Source: Diabrotica undecimpunctata
Taxonomy: Eukaryota > Arthropoda > Insecta > Coleoptera > Chrysomelidae
NCBI RefSeq assembly: GCF_040954645.1
Contig: NC_092809.1
Location: 70,162,141 to 70,226,140, forward strand
Direction: 5' to 3'
DNA length: 64,000 nucleotides
Made by a program: the position numbers and the translations under genes. Below, one piece after another: positions 34,100 to 45,120 of this stretch. The first letter of the stretch is position 1, and each line of letters begins with the position of its first letter. The notes below the pieces were generated by a model. That model was not told where the DNA came from. It searched no databases and saw only the letters and a program-made list of their open reading frames with translations.

Positions 34100-36025
34100 C
34101 TAGCATTTGCTGACAAGTTCTACCTGTTCTTGTGTTACGATTTTAGACGACTTTTTAATATAATATACAATGGCAACTAAAATAGATATACAAACAAATA
34201 TAAACAGAAAGGTATTAATTGAAAGAAGGACCATAATTTTTTCATATTCATTTCCTTCTCTGTCAATAATTCTATCTTCTTTATTATCAGTTAATTTTGA
34301 TGGGATAGTCTCTTTCAAGCTATTTAAGTAACTACTTAAATTTACTTCATTCATATATTCGACCGAATCTTTCTCATCATTATTCATATTTTCTCTAACT
34401 AAGTATTGCCTCAATAGATTTGTTAGATCATTAATATCTTTGGAGTTTTCCTCTAACTTTTCTTCTAATTCTGAGTTTTCTGTAGGGGAAAAAGCTTCTT
34501 GTTGTAAGTTTGCTATAGTAGATAGTTGAAAGTTATTTAGCAATTTAAAGAAATTGCTATTTTTGAAACCATTATCGAAATAATTCTGAAAAACAGTTTC
34601 GATAACCTGATTAGAAGCATTTTCATATGGCGGAAGTGATGACACAATTAGTTCAGGATTTTTACACGAAATACCATGAACACTAGAAGTATTTTTAACA
34701 GTCTTGCTTATTAACTTAACATTTCTTTTTTTAAGAACACGAAATAAATCTACTAAATTATCACAAGATAAGTTCATGGTACTCAGTGATATCTCTTTTA
34801 AAACTGGAAAGTCATCACAAAACTTTGGATCTATATTTAAGATGCCGTTGTTTTCAAGATATAGTTCAGTTAAAGTACTTAAAGAATGAAGAGACTTTGG
34901 ATAACGATCTAATTCGTTATTGGAAATATCCACTATTTCAATATTTTTTAAATTATCAAAGATACCAAATTCACAAGTTTTAATGGAATTATGCGAAATG
35001 TTTAACTCTTTTAATTTATTTAGATTGCCAAAAATCTCTTGCGGTAGAATATGTATGTTGTTGTTATTTAATTTAAGTCTAATTAAGGTATTGGCATCTT
35101 TAAAATAAGTAGGATCAATTTTATCAATATTGTTAAAGCTTATATCAAATTCTATTAATCTTGTTTCATTCGTACTGCATTTTTGAGAATCAAGGCGGTC
35201 TATTTTGTTCGTACTCATTTGGACTTCGTTAAACATCAGTGGGCAAAAATCCATCGAACGCAGGGAATTGCTCTTCAATATGATCTTGCTAATGCTTATT
35301 TTGACGTCAACTTCAAATTTTGAAAGTTTGTTATAACTTAAATCCAGTGTTACCAGGTTATGTAAGCTTGGATCGAATATAGTGAAATAAAAAGCAAGTA
35401 TCTTGTTGTGTGATAAATCTAAAATTTCCAAATTTGTCAAACCAGTAAAACAATGGTTAGGTAACGTGATAAGTTTGTTTTTTGATAAATCAAGAATTTT
35501 AAGGTTATGAAGTGAGTTAAAAACCCCTAAATTAATTTCTGATAGATTATTACCAGAGAGGTAGATCTCGGTTAATGTTGTTTGTCCAAAAGCACCTGGT
35601 AATATCTGCGAAATGTTTAAATCCGACAAGAATAAAAAGGAAACCTGGGGTTCATTACTAAATGCTAATGGTGGTATCACAGTCACATTGGATTGTTGAA
35701 TCTTAAGAGTCCGCAGGCAACCATTACAAAAGCTCTGGTGTGATGCGTTTAGAGGCAAAGTAACGTTTTGGCAAACTGTATTAATTTCGTGAATGGAATT
35801 GGTTGTGTATTCTATTGGTTGTGAATCATATTCATCATACGAGGGTAAAATGGTGACAGTTATATTGACGTCGTCATGACAAGTTGTTCCAGCCACTTCA
35901 TAGTTACTAAGATACATTCCAATAATAAGTATAGTACAGCAATAACTGAAAAATGAAAGAAATAAAATAAAATAAAATAAAATAATACAATTAAAACATA
36001 AAAGTATCAAGTGGGATATGTACAA
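34100..36025 (-). CDS. LRR transmembrane receptor-like protein 2
   Basis: An open frame of 641 codons. The N-terminus is hydrophobic. A start at 36025 gives a long leader; a splice acceptor TTTTTCAG (about 35946-35953) would replace it with a first exon that I cannot place, and an internal Met (MYLSNYE) is another option. The ectodomain has a Cys-containing cap (CQNVTLPLN, CNGCLRTL), about a dozen LRRs (for example NLKILDLSKNKLITLPNHCF, NLEILDLSHNKIL), a C-terminal cap with MNLSCDNLVDLF and SSVHGISC, and an acidic stalk of about 130 residues rich in Asn/Glu. One membrane helix (IMVLLSINTFLFIFVCISIL, residues about 598-625) and a short tail KKSSKIVTQEQ follow. Type I receptor-like, without a TIR or kinase domain. 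Paralogue of the gene at 7547-9417, same strand, probably by tandem duplication later spread apart by transposons. Ligand and role unknown. Confidence 0.85.
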   Translation of the reverse strand: MYISHLILLCFNCIILFYFILFLSFFSYCCTILIIGMYLSNYEVAGTTCHDDVNITVTILPSYDEYDSQPIEYTTNSIHEINTVCQNVTLPLNASHQSFCNGCLRTLKIQQSNVTVIPPLAFSNEPQVSFLFLSDLNISQILPGAFGQTTLTEIYLSGNNLSEINLGVFNSLHNLKILDLSKNKLITLPNHCFTGLTNLEILDLSHNKILAFYFTIFDPSLHNLVTLDLSYNKLSKFEVDVKISISKIILKSNSLRSMDFCPLMFNEVQMSTNKIDRLDSQKCSTNETRLIEFDISFNNIDKIDPTYFKDANTLIRLKLNNNNIHILPQEIFGNLNKLKELNISHNSIKTCEFGIFDNLKNIEIVDISNNELDRYPKSLHSLSTLTELYLENNGILNIDPKFCDDFPVLKEISLSTMNLSCDNLVDLFRVLKKRNVKLISKTVKNTSSVHGISCKNPELIVSSLPPYENASNQVIETVFQNYFDNGFKNSNFFKLLNNFQLSTIANLQQEAFSPTENSELEEKLEENSKDINDLTNLLRQYLVRENMNNDEKDSVEYMNEVNLSSYLNSLKETIPSKLTDNKEDRIIDREGNEYEKIMVLLSINTFLFIFVCISILVAIVYYIKKSSKIVTQEQVELVSKC

Positions 36026-36216
36026 AAAAAATAACAGCGATAATTTATAAATTTGTTTTAATTGTCATCATAAGTATAAATAAAACAAAAATGGAATACA
36101 GAAACTTTTTTTGTATTTTAGCCTTGGTTTAGAATCTTTAGCCAGGTAATTACATACAAATATTAGTATTCATTCATTCAGGATTGTACAGGAAGGACAG
36201 TTTCTACGCTCATGGG

Positions 36217-36361
36217 TGTTATGAAAGTACCTTTAGAAAGGAGGCCGCTATGTTTTACGTTATTTTCGGTTATCTGTGTCATGTCAATTGTGAGGGGTCA
36301 ATAAATAAGTTAGTTGAAGTTAGTTGAGTCTTATTTATTATATTACTATAAATATATAACA
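36217..36361 (+). repeat. 5' LTR
   Basis: 145 bp, TG...CA. Shares GTCATGTCAATTGTGAGGGG and TAGTTGAAGTTAGTTGAGTC with the 3' LTR. Carries 12-15 extra bases near its start and several substitutions, so insertion is not recent. Confidence 0.9.
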
Positions 36362-36403
36362 AATTTGGTGACATAGATAGTCAGATCTACGGGCCGTGGA
36401 AGT

Positions 36404-37057
36404 TATGGCTTTAATTGGTAATATTGAGCAGTTTAACCTTAACAGTTCTGACATAACCTCATATATTGAGCGTATGGAAGAGCTTTTTGAGTGTAACATG
36501 GTGGAAGATAATAAAAAAGTATCGATGTTCCTCACTTTCATAGAAGGGGAACCGTATGAGGTATTAAAGGATTTGTTAGCACCAGAGTTACCACGGATGA
36601 AAACATATCAGCAATTGAAAGATGTTCTTGTTCTGCACTATAGTCCCAAACGATTAATCATTGCAGAGAGGTATAACTTTTATTTAAGCAAACAGGAGCC
36701 AAATGAACCATTAAAAGATTATGCTTAAAAGTTGAAAAACCTTTCCAAGCACTGTCAATTTGGTAACTTCTTAAATAAAGCCTTATGAGATAAGTTCGTT
36801 TGTGGGCTGAAATCAGATACAATAAGAAGAAAATTACTGACTAAAAGTAATTTAACATTCGAAAAAGCTCTTCAAGAAGCCCAAAGTATGGCGGCGGTAG
36901 AAGATCAATTAAGATTTTTGGAGTCAGATACAGACTTGTCAAAGTTGGGTGCAACAAACAGCAAAAATTTACCAAAACCAAAGGAATCATAACCAAGAAA
37001 GTTGTCCTGCGAAGAACTGGGAGTGTTACAATTGCCACAAAAGAGGCCACACCAGTC
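36404..37057 (+). pseudogene. Gypsy gag
   Basis: From ATG 36404, MALIGNIEQFNLNSSDITSY starts a capsid-like protein with YEVLKDLLAPELPRMKTYQQ and KQEPNEPLKDYA. The same frame continues through in-frame stops at 36726-36728, about 36786 and about 36988 (FVCGLKSDTIRRKL, ALQEAQSMAAVEDQLR). A zinc knuckle CYNCHKRGHTSRA follows near 37030, with the last Cys lost. In the family, gag packages the RNA. Confidence 0.75.
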
Positions 37058-40000
37058 GTGCAATACAATCATAGTGAGTGTGAGGAAATTTCCTTAGAGT
37101 TAAGTTTTATTGATAATGTAGAACAAGACCATGAGAAACCATGTAAAGTCACATTAGATATAGAAGGTAAGCTTTTAAATTTTGAAGTAGATTCTGGAGC
37201 ATGTAAAAGTGTTATTCATGTTAAAGATGATGAAAAAGAGTTGTCATTTTTAGAAATGTATCCTGTAAAGTATAAGTTGAAAGTTGATACTGGTCAGAAT
37301 GTAGAAATCTTGGGAGAAATTAAGGTAATTGTAAGGGTTAACCTGTTTGTTACTAATACAGGCTTTCAACATCACCCAAGACGACTATACACTTGGGTAT
37401 CACCAGGAAATAGATACAGAAATCAGATAGATTTTATACTGGTAAAAACCCGTTGGAGGAGCGCTGTTAAGGATGTTAACCAGTCCAGGAAAAGATTGTA
37501 ATAGCGACCATAAATTTTTATCAGCTGAATTCCGCATGAAGTTAATAAACAGTCCAAAAACAGGAAATACAACAACTAAATGGCATCTAAGATATAACGA
37601 TCTGTACAAAAAAGCCGCAATGTAAAAGCTATGTGACCTCAAACAATCATTAAATCCAGAAGAGTCCTCAAATAGCATATGGACAAAAACAAAATCCATA
37701 TTGCATAATGCTGCGAAAAACATTAAGAGTGATAGAGAAGAAAGAAGAAAACAATGGATAACAGACTCCACGTGGACTAAAATACAGGAGAGGAAGTGCT
37801 TAAAAGCCACAGGACTGAACAGTGAAAGTGATAAAGAGGCCTATAAAGCGCTGAACGGTCAAATAAAACGACTCTGCAAAAAGGACAAGAACACACACTT
37901 GAACAAAATCTGCATGGAAATAGAAGGGACATCATAAAACCAAAACTAAGACCAGAGAAATGTTTAAAAAAATTAAGCAGATAACACGTTCCTTTACACC
38001 AAACTACCTTGCTATCAAAGATGATAACGGAACTCTACTCACTTCTAAAAAAGATATTTTACACAGATGGAAAGAATACTGTGGACGACTGATGATGGAG
38101 GAAAGCACAGACGCCCCATCACAACAAGAAGATGCCAGTTTTGTGACGGAACCTGAAGTACTCAAAAGTGAAGTTGAAGCAGCAATTATGAGGCAAAAAA
38201 GTCAGAAAGCTGTCGGTCTAGATAACATACCTATTGAAATGATTTGGGCCCTAGATGACGTTGGAGTGGATATCAAAGAGTGTGGGAGACAGGTAAATGG
38301 CCGGAGGACTGGACACAATCACTATATATTCCCATACATAAAAAGGGAGCGAAAGATTTATGTAGCAACTATCGCACAATTGCTCTAATTGCGCATTGCA
38401 ATAAGATACTCTTACACATAATTCTCGAGAGGATAAAGCCCTTTTTACTACCTAACATTGCGGAGGAACAAGCAGGTTTCGTCCCCGGACGCGGTACTAG
38501 AGAACAAATTTTAAACGTACGGCAGATTGTAGAAAAATCCAGAGAATTCAACATCACCACATATTTGTGCTTCATAGATTATAGTAAAGCTTTCGATTTG
38601 GTCAACTGGAGTAAAATGTGGCAGGTTTTGTCTGAAATGGGAGTCCCCAATCATCTGATACTGCTAATTAAAAGCCTGTACAATAACAATTATGCCAGAG
38701 TTAGAATAAATGGGGAATTAACCGATAGTTTCAGGGTCACAAAGGGCGTGAGACAAGGCTGCATACCAAGCCCAATTCTATTTAACATCTATGGTGAATG
38801 GATAATGAGGAAAGCTACTGAGGACTGGAACGGTGGCATCACCATTCGCGGGAAGAAGATTTGCAACTTGAGATATACAGATGATACTACTATCCTCGCT
38901 AGTTCTGAAGCTGAATTGATTCACCTACTACAACGGATAGAAGACGTAAGCTTAACGATGGGACTTAAAATAAACAGAGATAAAACGAGAATCATGATAA
39001 TTGACAGAGCTAACAACAATCAAAATCATCTGGTCATGATAAACAATATCGCTGTTGTAGATAAATTTGTGTATCTGGGCTCATTAATAACCAACAAAGG
39101 AAGCTGTACTCAAGAAATAAAGCGGCGGTCAGCAATCGCAAAAAGCGCTATGGCAAAATTAACAAAAATTTGGAAAAGCCATGAAATAACTACCGATACA
39201 AAAATGAGACTAGTAAGAAGTCTAGTTTTTCCAGTTTTTACTTATGCATTGGAATGCTGGACCCTTACTGAGAAAGACAAAAAGAACATAGATGTATTTG
39301 AGATGTACTGCTGAAGACGAATGCTGAGAATACCATGGGTGGCCCGAAGAACAAATGAATCCATACTGGACCAGCTAAACATAAAGAAAAGACTAAGAAC
39401 ACAAATATCAGAACAAATAATAAGCTATTTTGGACATGTGCTTCGAAGAAATGGTCTTGAAAAACTTACCATCCAGGGAAAAGTAGAAGGCAAAAGAAAT
39501 AGAGGTAGATCTCCCACACGATACACGGACCATATTGTTGCTACCATTGGCGCTCCATTGTCAGAATGTGCTCGAATGGCAGAAGATAGAAAAACGTGGA
39601 GGAACATTGAGAAATTTAGCTAATAGCTTCATGATATCACGATACCTGCATCAGGTCAACGACTAAGAAGAAGAAAAAGTAAGGGTTAATAATTAGGCAT
39701 TTTGCTTACCTTTGGTAGTTATAAATTGCAATCGTACATTCTTTCCCTTACTTGGACGTAACTGGTTATGTGTTATTTTACCAAATTGGGAAACAAGTTT
39801 TAATATAAACGGCATCAATATTGAAAGGTTAGATTCAATAAGCAGTGAACATCAAGGTAAAAATGATAGCAATAAACTGGAGGTTTTAGTAAAACAAGTT
39901 AAAACAAAATTTACCAAAAATTTTAGAGAAGAAGCCATGTCTTCTATTAAAGATTTTAAAGTACATATAAAGTTGAGGGATGGTGTGAAACCAATATTTC

Positions 40001-42530
40001 ACAGAGCTTATGAAATGCCATATGCATTGAAGCCAAAAGTAGAGGAAGAGTTAGGTAGAATGGTCAGTATGGGTATTTTATCAAAGGTAAAGAGTAGTAA
40101 GTGGGCTAGTCCTATATTTATTGTACTCAAAAGGAATGTAAATGAAATTAGAATTTGTGTTTATTTTAAAAAGACGTCAAATACAGGCATAGATGGAGAT
40201 CACTGTGTATTACCTTTGCCTAATGATATATATGCTAGTTTGGCAGGTAGTAAATATTTTACAGTGTTACACTTAAAAGGAGCATACCAGCAACTTGAAA
40301 TAGGGGAAAAATCGAAAGATTATTTTAGTATTAACACCCACTTGGGGTTGTTTAGATATAACAGACTTACTTATAGCGTAAGCTCAGCCCCAGGTATTTT
40401 CTAAACCATAATGGACACAGCGCTGGCCAAACTTCCAAAGACTAAATGTTATTTAGATGATATTCTACTTCATGGTGCAACTGTAGATAAATGTCATTAA
40501 AATGTAATTAATGTTTTAAAAAAATTGGAGGAATACAATATAAAAATAAATGGTAGTAAATGTAAATTTTATAAATTAAGTGTAGAGTTTTTAGGTCATA
40601 TTATAGATACAGGTGGTCACATCCAACGAAAGAAAAAGTCGTATGTATTAAAAATGTTGCAGCGCCAGAAAATATAACGCAGTTAAAATCATATTTAGGT
40701 CTTCTTAATTTCTATGGGAAATTTATTAGTATGTTGTCTACAAAGCTTAAACCATTATATGACCTACGCAAAGCAAACACGAAATTTGAATGGACTAAGG
40801 AAGCTGAACAAACTTTCAGCAGAGTAAAAAGTTACTAATGTAAAACGATGTATTAACTCATTATGACCCTCGCCTTCCAATTGTTATTACTTGTGACGCT
40901 AGTGGGTATGAAGTTGGAACAGTATTGAGTCACAAAAAAGATGGTGATCTAAAACCTATAATGTTTGCATCTAGTACAATATCAACAGCTGATCAACGGT
41001 ATTCAAATTTGGAAAGGGAGAGTTCAGCTATAATATTTGCCTTAAAACGTTTACATAAATATATATATATGGTCGAAAGTTTGTATTGTTGACTGACCAT
41101 CAACCTTAACAATCTATTTTCGGAAATAATAAAAGTATTCCAGTAGCTGCAGCATCTAGAATCACTCGATGTGCTATTATTCTATCTGCTTATGATTATG
41201 AAATACAGTATAAAAAGGGAAAGATGATTGCAAATGCTGATGGTCTATCAAGGTTTCCGATGACATCAGAAACAGAAAGCTCAAGTTCTCTTTATTCTTT
41301 TAGTTTAGTTAATAGTATTCCGTTAAATTTTGAAGATATAAATGCTACTAAGAAAGATTTGCTAAGAAGATTTGCTAGGAGTGGTACGAACAAAAATGTT
41401 AGTTAGATCTTACTGTTGGTGGCCTAAGTTAACAGATGATATTAAAAATTTTATTAGTTCTTGCAGTATTTGTCAAGAAACACAAAACTTTTCTTGTTCT
41501 AGTACATTTTTGCCTTGGCCAAATGCTCCCAATAATTTTTATAGTCAGTATAAATTTCTTTCATAAGCATAATCACACTTTTTCAATACTAGTAGACAAT
41601 AAATCCAAATGGATGGATGATAAAATGATGGACAGGAGTACAAATGCTTCTGAAACAATTATTAAATTAAAATTAAGTATCTGCTGTGTTTGGGTTAACA
41701 ATTGAATTGGTTTAAGATAATGGACCACCCTTTAGTTCCAGTGAATTTATACAGTTTTGTCAAGCCAATGGGATCATACCAATAAAGGCACCACCTTATC
41801 ACCCACAAAGTAATGGCATTGCGGGGAGGGCAGTGCAAACGGTAAAAAAGGGATTGGATAAAACATTAAATTTTGGAAGAAGCGTTCTAATAAGAAAACA
41901 GAGCCAGTTGTTAAAATTTTTGTTTACATATAGAAATATGCCATCAACGGTTACAGGCATAAGTCCATCAGAGAACTTATTTAAAGTTAAGTCTAGAACG
42001 CGATTTGATTTAATTAAACCTAATAATAAAACTCGTATTGCAAAATTAAGTTCGTCCAATGGTATATAACTATATAATAGTAACTAAATTGATTGTATAT
42101 GTAAAGAATAAATTAACCAAGTTATGGTACAGGGGTAAGATAGTACCAGTTGTAAGTGCGTAACATATTTCGTACAAATAGGGGAAAATTAAGTTTTGTA
42201 CATGCTAGTGATACTGGTAAATGTAAATTTGAGGAATATACCATTACTGAACAAAAACCGATAGTTTCCAATAATGAAAAAGTTGTAAATGATTCTGGGA
42301 AAGAATCTGTTACACATGTAAACCCTAATAATGTAATGTCGAGAGAAGTATTAATATCAAATGAAGCAGCAGAGAGTCCTATTAGTAATAATAAGAATGA
42401 ATTCAATAATTTTAATGAAAATACTGAAAGAATCTTTGATAAAACTGAGGTCAGACTTTCTACTACTCTAAAAACTACTGCTACTCGTTCAGGTAGAGTA
42501 ATTAAAGCTCCTACCAAACTTAATTTGTAA
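37058..42530 (+). pseudogene. Gypsy pol (protease, RT, RNase H, integrase), broken
   Basis: Protease: NFEVDSGACKSVIH (catalytic Asp in DSG, about 37180-37210), cut after IVRV by the insert at 37342-39678. It resumes with PLLGRNWL. RT: IFHRAYEMPYALKPKVEEEL, SKWASPIFIVLKRN, then VLHLKGAYQQL, where the first catalytic Asp is replaced by His, and KCYLDDILLHG (YLDD, about 40446), after a stop at 40402-40404. RNase H: a LLTDHQP block (about 41088) and ANADGLSR (41230s). Integrase: YCWWPKLTDDIKNFISSCSI, then PYHPQSNGIAGRAVQTVKKG, where Gly stands in place of the catalytic Glu. The C-terminal tail (42156-42530, Asn/Ser-rich) ends TRSGRVIKAPTKLNL. Stops and shifts occur in every domain. Confidence 0.8.
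37342..39678 (+). mobile_element. 5'-truncated non-LTR retrotransposon inside the gypsy protease, 11-bp target duplication
   Basis: GTAAGGGTTAA occurs at 37331-37341 and again at 39679-39689. The insert begins in the endonuclease (HHPRRLYTWVSPGNRYRNQI, DFILV, then NSDHKFLSAEF). It continues through the connecting segment (RKQWITDSTWTKIQERK) to the RT: KWPEDWTQSLYIPIHKKGAK, EEQAGFVPGRGTREQILNVR, LCFIDYSKAFDLVNW (catalytic Asp), GVRQGCIPSPILFNIYGEWI and LRYTDDTTILASS (YADD changed to YTDD, about 38870-38900). The thumb region FVYLGSLITNKGSCTQEIKR precedes a TGA at 39312-39314, then FGHVLRRNGLEKLTIQGKVE and a stop near 39620. A frameshift separates 37960-38388 from 38280-39314. The 3' tail is GAAGAAGAAAAA. 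The RT half is among the best-preserved retroelement frames here. Confidence 0.88.
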
Positions 42531-42578
42531 GATTTGTTTATTTAATTATTCTTTTTTACTTTTTTAAGCAGAGAAGAT

Positions 42579-42708
42579 TGTTATGAAAGTACGGCCAGTA
42601 AGTTTTATGTTATGTTAGGTTATCTATGTCATGTCAATTGTGAGGGGGTCAATAAATAATTTAGTTGAAGTTAGTTGAGTCTTATTATATTACTAGGAAT
42701 ATATAACA
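42579..42708 (+). repeat. 3' LTR
   Basis: 130 bp, TG...CA, flanked on the right by ATGGG. Confidence 0.9.
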
Positions 42709-42849
42709 ATGGGTTTATCAGAGCGAATTCATTATAACACACAAGACATAAACCACGGTTAGATAGGTGGGCAACAAATAGGTACACATTAAGAAAATAT
42801 CTATTCAAACGATTAAATTTTTCATTTAGACGTTAAATTTAATTTTTGC

Positions 42850-44760
42850 AGAAATACCATAATTAATTTAAAAATATTTGTATTACCTTTACTTAATAGT
42901 AGGTACATTTAAGTTTAATGGCGTCTTTAAACCTGCGTTCAGCAATTATTGAACCGGCCACGTACTTGTATTGACATGTAAGGGACAGTTAAACAATATG
43001 TGATTTAGATCAGCTACGCTAGTTCCACACTCACATTTGTCTGATGGAAAACTCAGATTTTATGTAGATGATTCGGAAAACATCCATGATCTACTTTTAA
43101 TCTTAGGATGGTCGACACTGTATTTCTAGTTAGTGCAAGAACTTTGTAAAATTGGTTTTGAACCACTGTTGATTGTAATTTAAACAAACTAGTTCCTGTA
43201 GTTTTACCAAACTGAATACAACATTTATTTCATTTAAATTTAATATGCTTTTTTACATATGCAAGGAGATCACATGTGTTAAATTCTTCTATCAATATAA
43301 AGGGTGTTTTTTTAGAGGTATAGAACTTTTAAATGAAATAAAATAGTTTTTATAAATTGACATAAAATTGACTTTATTCGAAGGATAATCTCTTGACATT
43401 ATAATTTAAATATGATTTCTGGCATATAACCATCATGGCTGGCTCTGACGTAGTCTAATCTGGAAATCCAATTTTCGATCACTTTTTCCAATATTTGTCG
43501 CTGTATGTTGTCCTCCAAGTGGTCAATCGTTTTATACTTATCGGCGTAGACTAGCATCTTCGCATACCCTCACATAAAATAGTCTAGCAGTGTTAAATCG
43601 TACGATCTTGGAGGCCAATTCACGGTCCGAAACGTGAAACTATGCGGTTACCAAACGTTCCCTTCAATAAATCAATTGTGGCACGAACTGTGTGACATGT
43701 TGCGCCGTCATATTGAAACGTCATATCTCCTGTACATCATGGTTGTTCAATTGGGGAATGAAAAAGGCAGTAATCATGGCTCTATAGTGGTCACCATTGA
43801 CTGTAACGTTCTAGCCAGCATCGTTTTTAAAGAAGTACGGTCCAATAATTCCACCAGACCATAAAACACCTCAAACAGTCTATTTTTCTGGATGTAATGG
43901 TTTTTCAACATACATTTGAGGATTATCTTAACTCGAAATAGGGTAGTTATGAAAATTGGAATCAACGGCAATCTCGTTTTTTACACACTCACCGAATCTA
44001 CGAACCTACGCCTTGCTAGGTGATGATGTACCTTTAATTCTTGCATGAGTTGGATTTTTGTAAGCACGCAAAGCAAGATATTTCCGCATTAAATCTTCCA
44101 TTAAGTGGATGGACACGTATCCAACTGCTGTGCACGATGGCAGATAGACTAATTCGGGTCTTCCTGTATGCGACGCTCTACAGCAGCAACAACTTCTTCT
44201 TTAGACACTGTATGACATGTCTGTGGATGCATATTATCATTTAGAATAAACGTGGTGAAAATACGTTTCATGTTTAATCGAATTACTTGCTCTGATGAGC
44301 TATTATGTTGACCATAAAATGGACGGAATTTTTTAAAATAAATTTGTAAAATTTATTTTTAACATTTTTAATTTAACAACACCCTTTATGTGGGGGCTTT
44401 AGTGGATTTGATTTTTAGCTATTGAATCCGCAATAACATTACCCAATAATATCCCTTAAGTGACTTTAAAGTCTTGTAATACATTTAATACTAATAATAA
44501 ATCAGTGCACTTGACAATTTTTTCCCCTGGTTTACACAACACCATTCAAGGGCTTTATATATAGCCCATGCTACAGCGGAAAATATGCTGGATTTATTAT
44601 TTAAAGTAAACGCTTTTTTAGTCTTCGTTTTTTGTACAAAGTAAGCATGGTTGTACATGTTACTAATTTTGACCCATCTGTATAGATTGCAATGCAATCT
44701 AAATAGTTACTTAAGATGTCTTTGAGAGTATTATGATAAAATTCAGTTTGGAATTTAAGA
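42850..44760 (-). mobile_element. C-terminal end of a non-LTR retrotransposon (RNase H, zinc motif), split by mariner
   Basis: Read on minus, 44700-44490 gives an RNase H domain with CIAIYTDGSKI-like coding, YFVQKTKTKKAFTLNNKSSI and FSAVAWAIYKALEWC (the usual catalytic E after FSA is V here). A mariner interrupts. Beyond it, 43160-42900 encodes KSRSWMFSESS, then PSDKCECGTSVADLNHILFN and CPLHVN, the Cys/His C-terminal motif that follows RNase H in I/Jockey-like elements. The upstream reverse transcriptase is not present in the window. Confidence 0.7.
43300..44386 (-). mobile_element. mariner-like element with TA duplication
   Basis: Both ends start AAGGGTGTT (43300, and in reverse from 44386) and both are flanked by TA (43298-43299, 44387-44388). 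The minus strand holds a decayed mariner transposase: TVNGDHYRAMITAFFIPQLN (about 43800-43745), a frame with QYDGATCHT, then VNWPPRSYDLTLLDYFM, YADKYKTIDHLEDNIQRQIL and EKVIENWISRLDYVRASHDG. Several frameshifts. About 1.09 kb, slightly short of a full-length mariner. Confidence 0.85.
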
Positions 44761-44775
44761 ATTATATTGTGTGTA

Positions 44776-45120
44776 GATGAAACAATATGGAGAAATAAAA
44801 ATATTGGGAAAGAAATGAAAGGCAGAATTTACAAAAACTGTTATCACAGAGAGGACAAAAAGGATGTTAGAAACAGCAGTGATGAAAATACTTTAAAAAA
44901 TTGAAGGCAAGACATTATGGGTCAGAGCTAGAAGTACAGATATACGAAGTAGATGCAAGGTGAGAACATTCAGAACTGGGTAAGATATCGAAGAGTAATA
45001 TGGAACGATCATATAAGCCGAATGATGACAAATAGAGTAGTAAAGACGGCAAGAGACAGTTCCCAAATAGGAAGACGATCAGTAGAAAGACCACGAAATC
45101 GATGAAACGACAACTTACTG
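44776..45120 (+). repeat. 3' fragment of the same non-LTR family as 31130-33510
   Basis: DNA such as AACAATATGGAGAAATAAAA, GGAACGATCATATAAGCCGA and GTAAAGACGG recurs almost unchanged from 33065-33440. It encodes only the broken C-terminal part of the reverse transcriptase protein. Short internal deletions remove the PIMTYAAET block. Confidence 0.8.

Larger units (their letters stand above)
36217..42708 (+). mobile_element. Ty3/gypsy LTR retrotransposon, split by a non-LTR insertion
   Basis: Two very short LTRs (145 and 130 bp) begin TGTTATGAAAGTAC and end TATATAACA. ATGGG lies on both outer sides (36212-36216 and 42709-42713), a 5-bp target duplication. The order gag, protease, reverse transcriptase, RNase H, integrase is that of Ty3/gypsy. 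A purine-rich AAGCAGAGAAGAT precedes the right LTR (polypurine tract). After the left LTR, TTTGGTGACATAG sits at the primer-binding position; the tRNA is not assigned. Every ORF is broken. No envelope-like ORF was found. Confidence 0.92.

Noticed and set aside
37400..37810. 136-codon minus-strand ORF with hydrophobic stretches
   Set aside because: Antisense of the non-LTR endonuclease and linker; hydrophobicity arises from the complement of Lys/Asn-rich codons.
42122..42517. 131-codon minus-strand ORF
   Set aside because: Shadow of the gypsy C-terminal ORF on the opposite strand; no domain of its own.
36217..42708. Retroviral-type envelope gene in the gypsy element
   Set aside because: After integrase only an Asn/Ser-rich tail of about 125 codons precedes the polypurine tract; no signal peptide or membrane helix.
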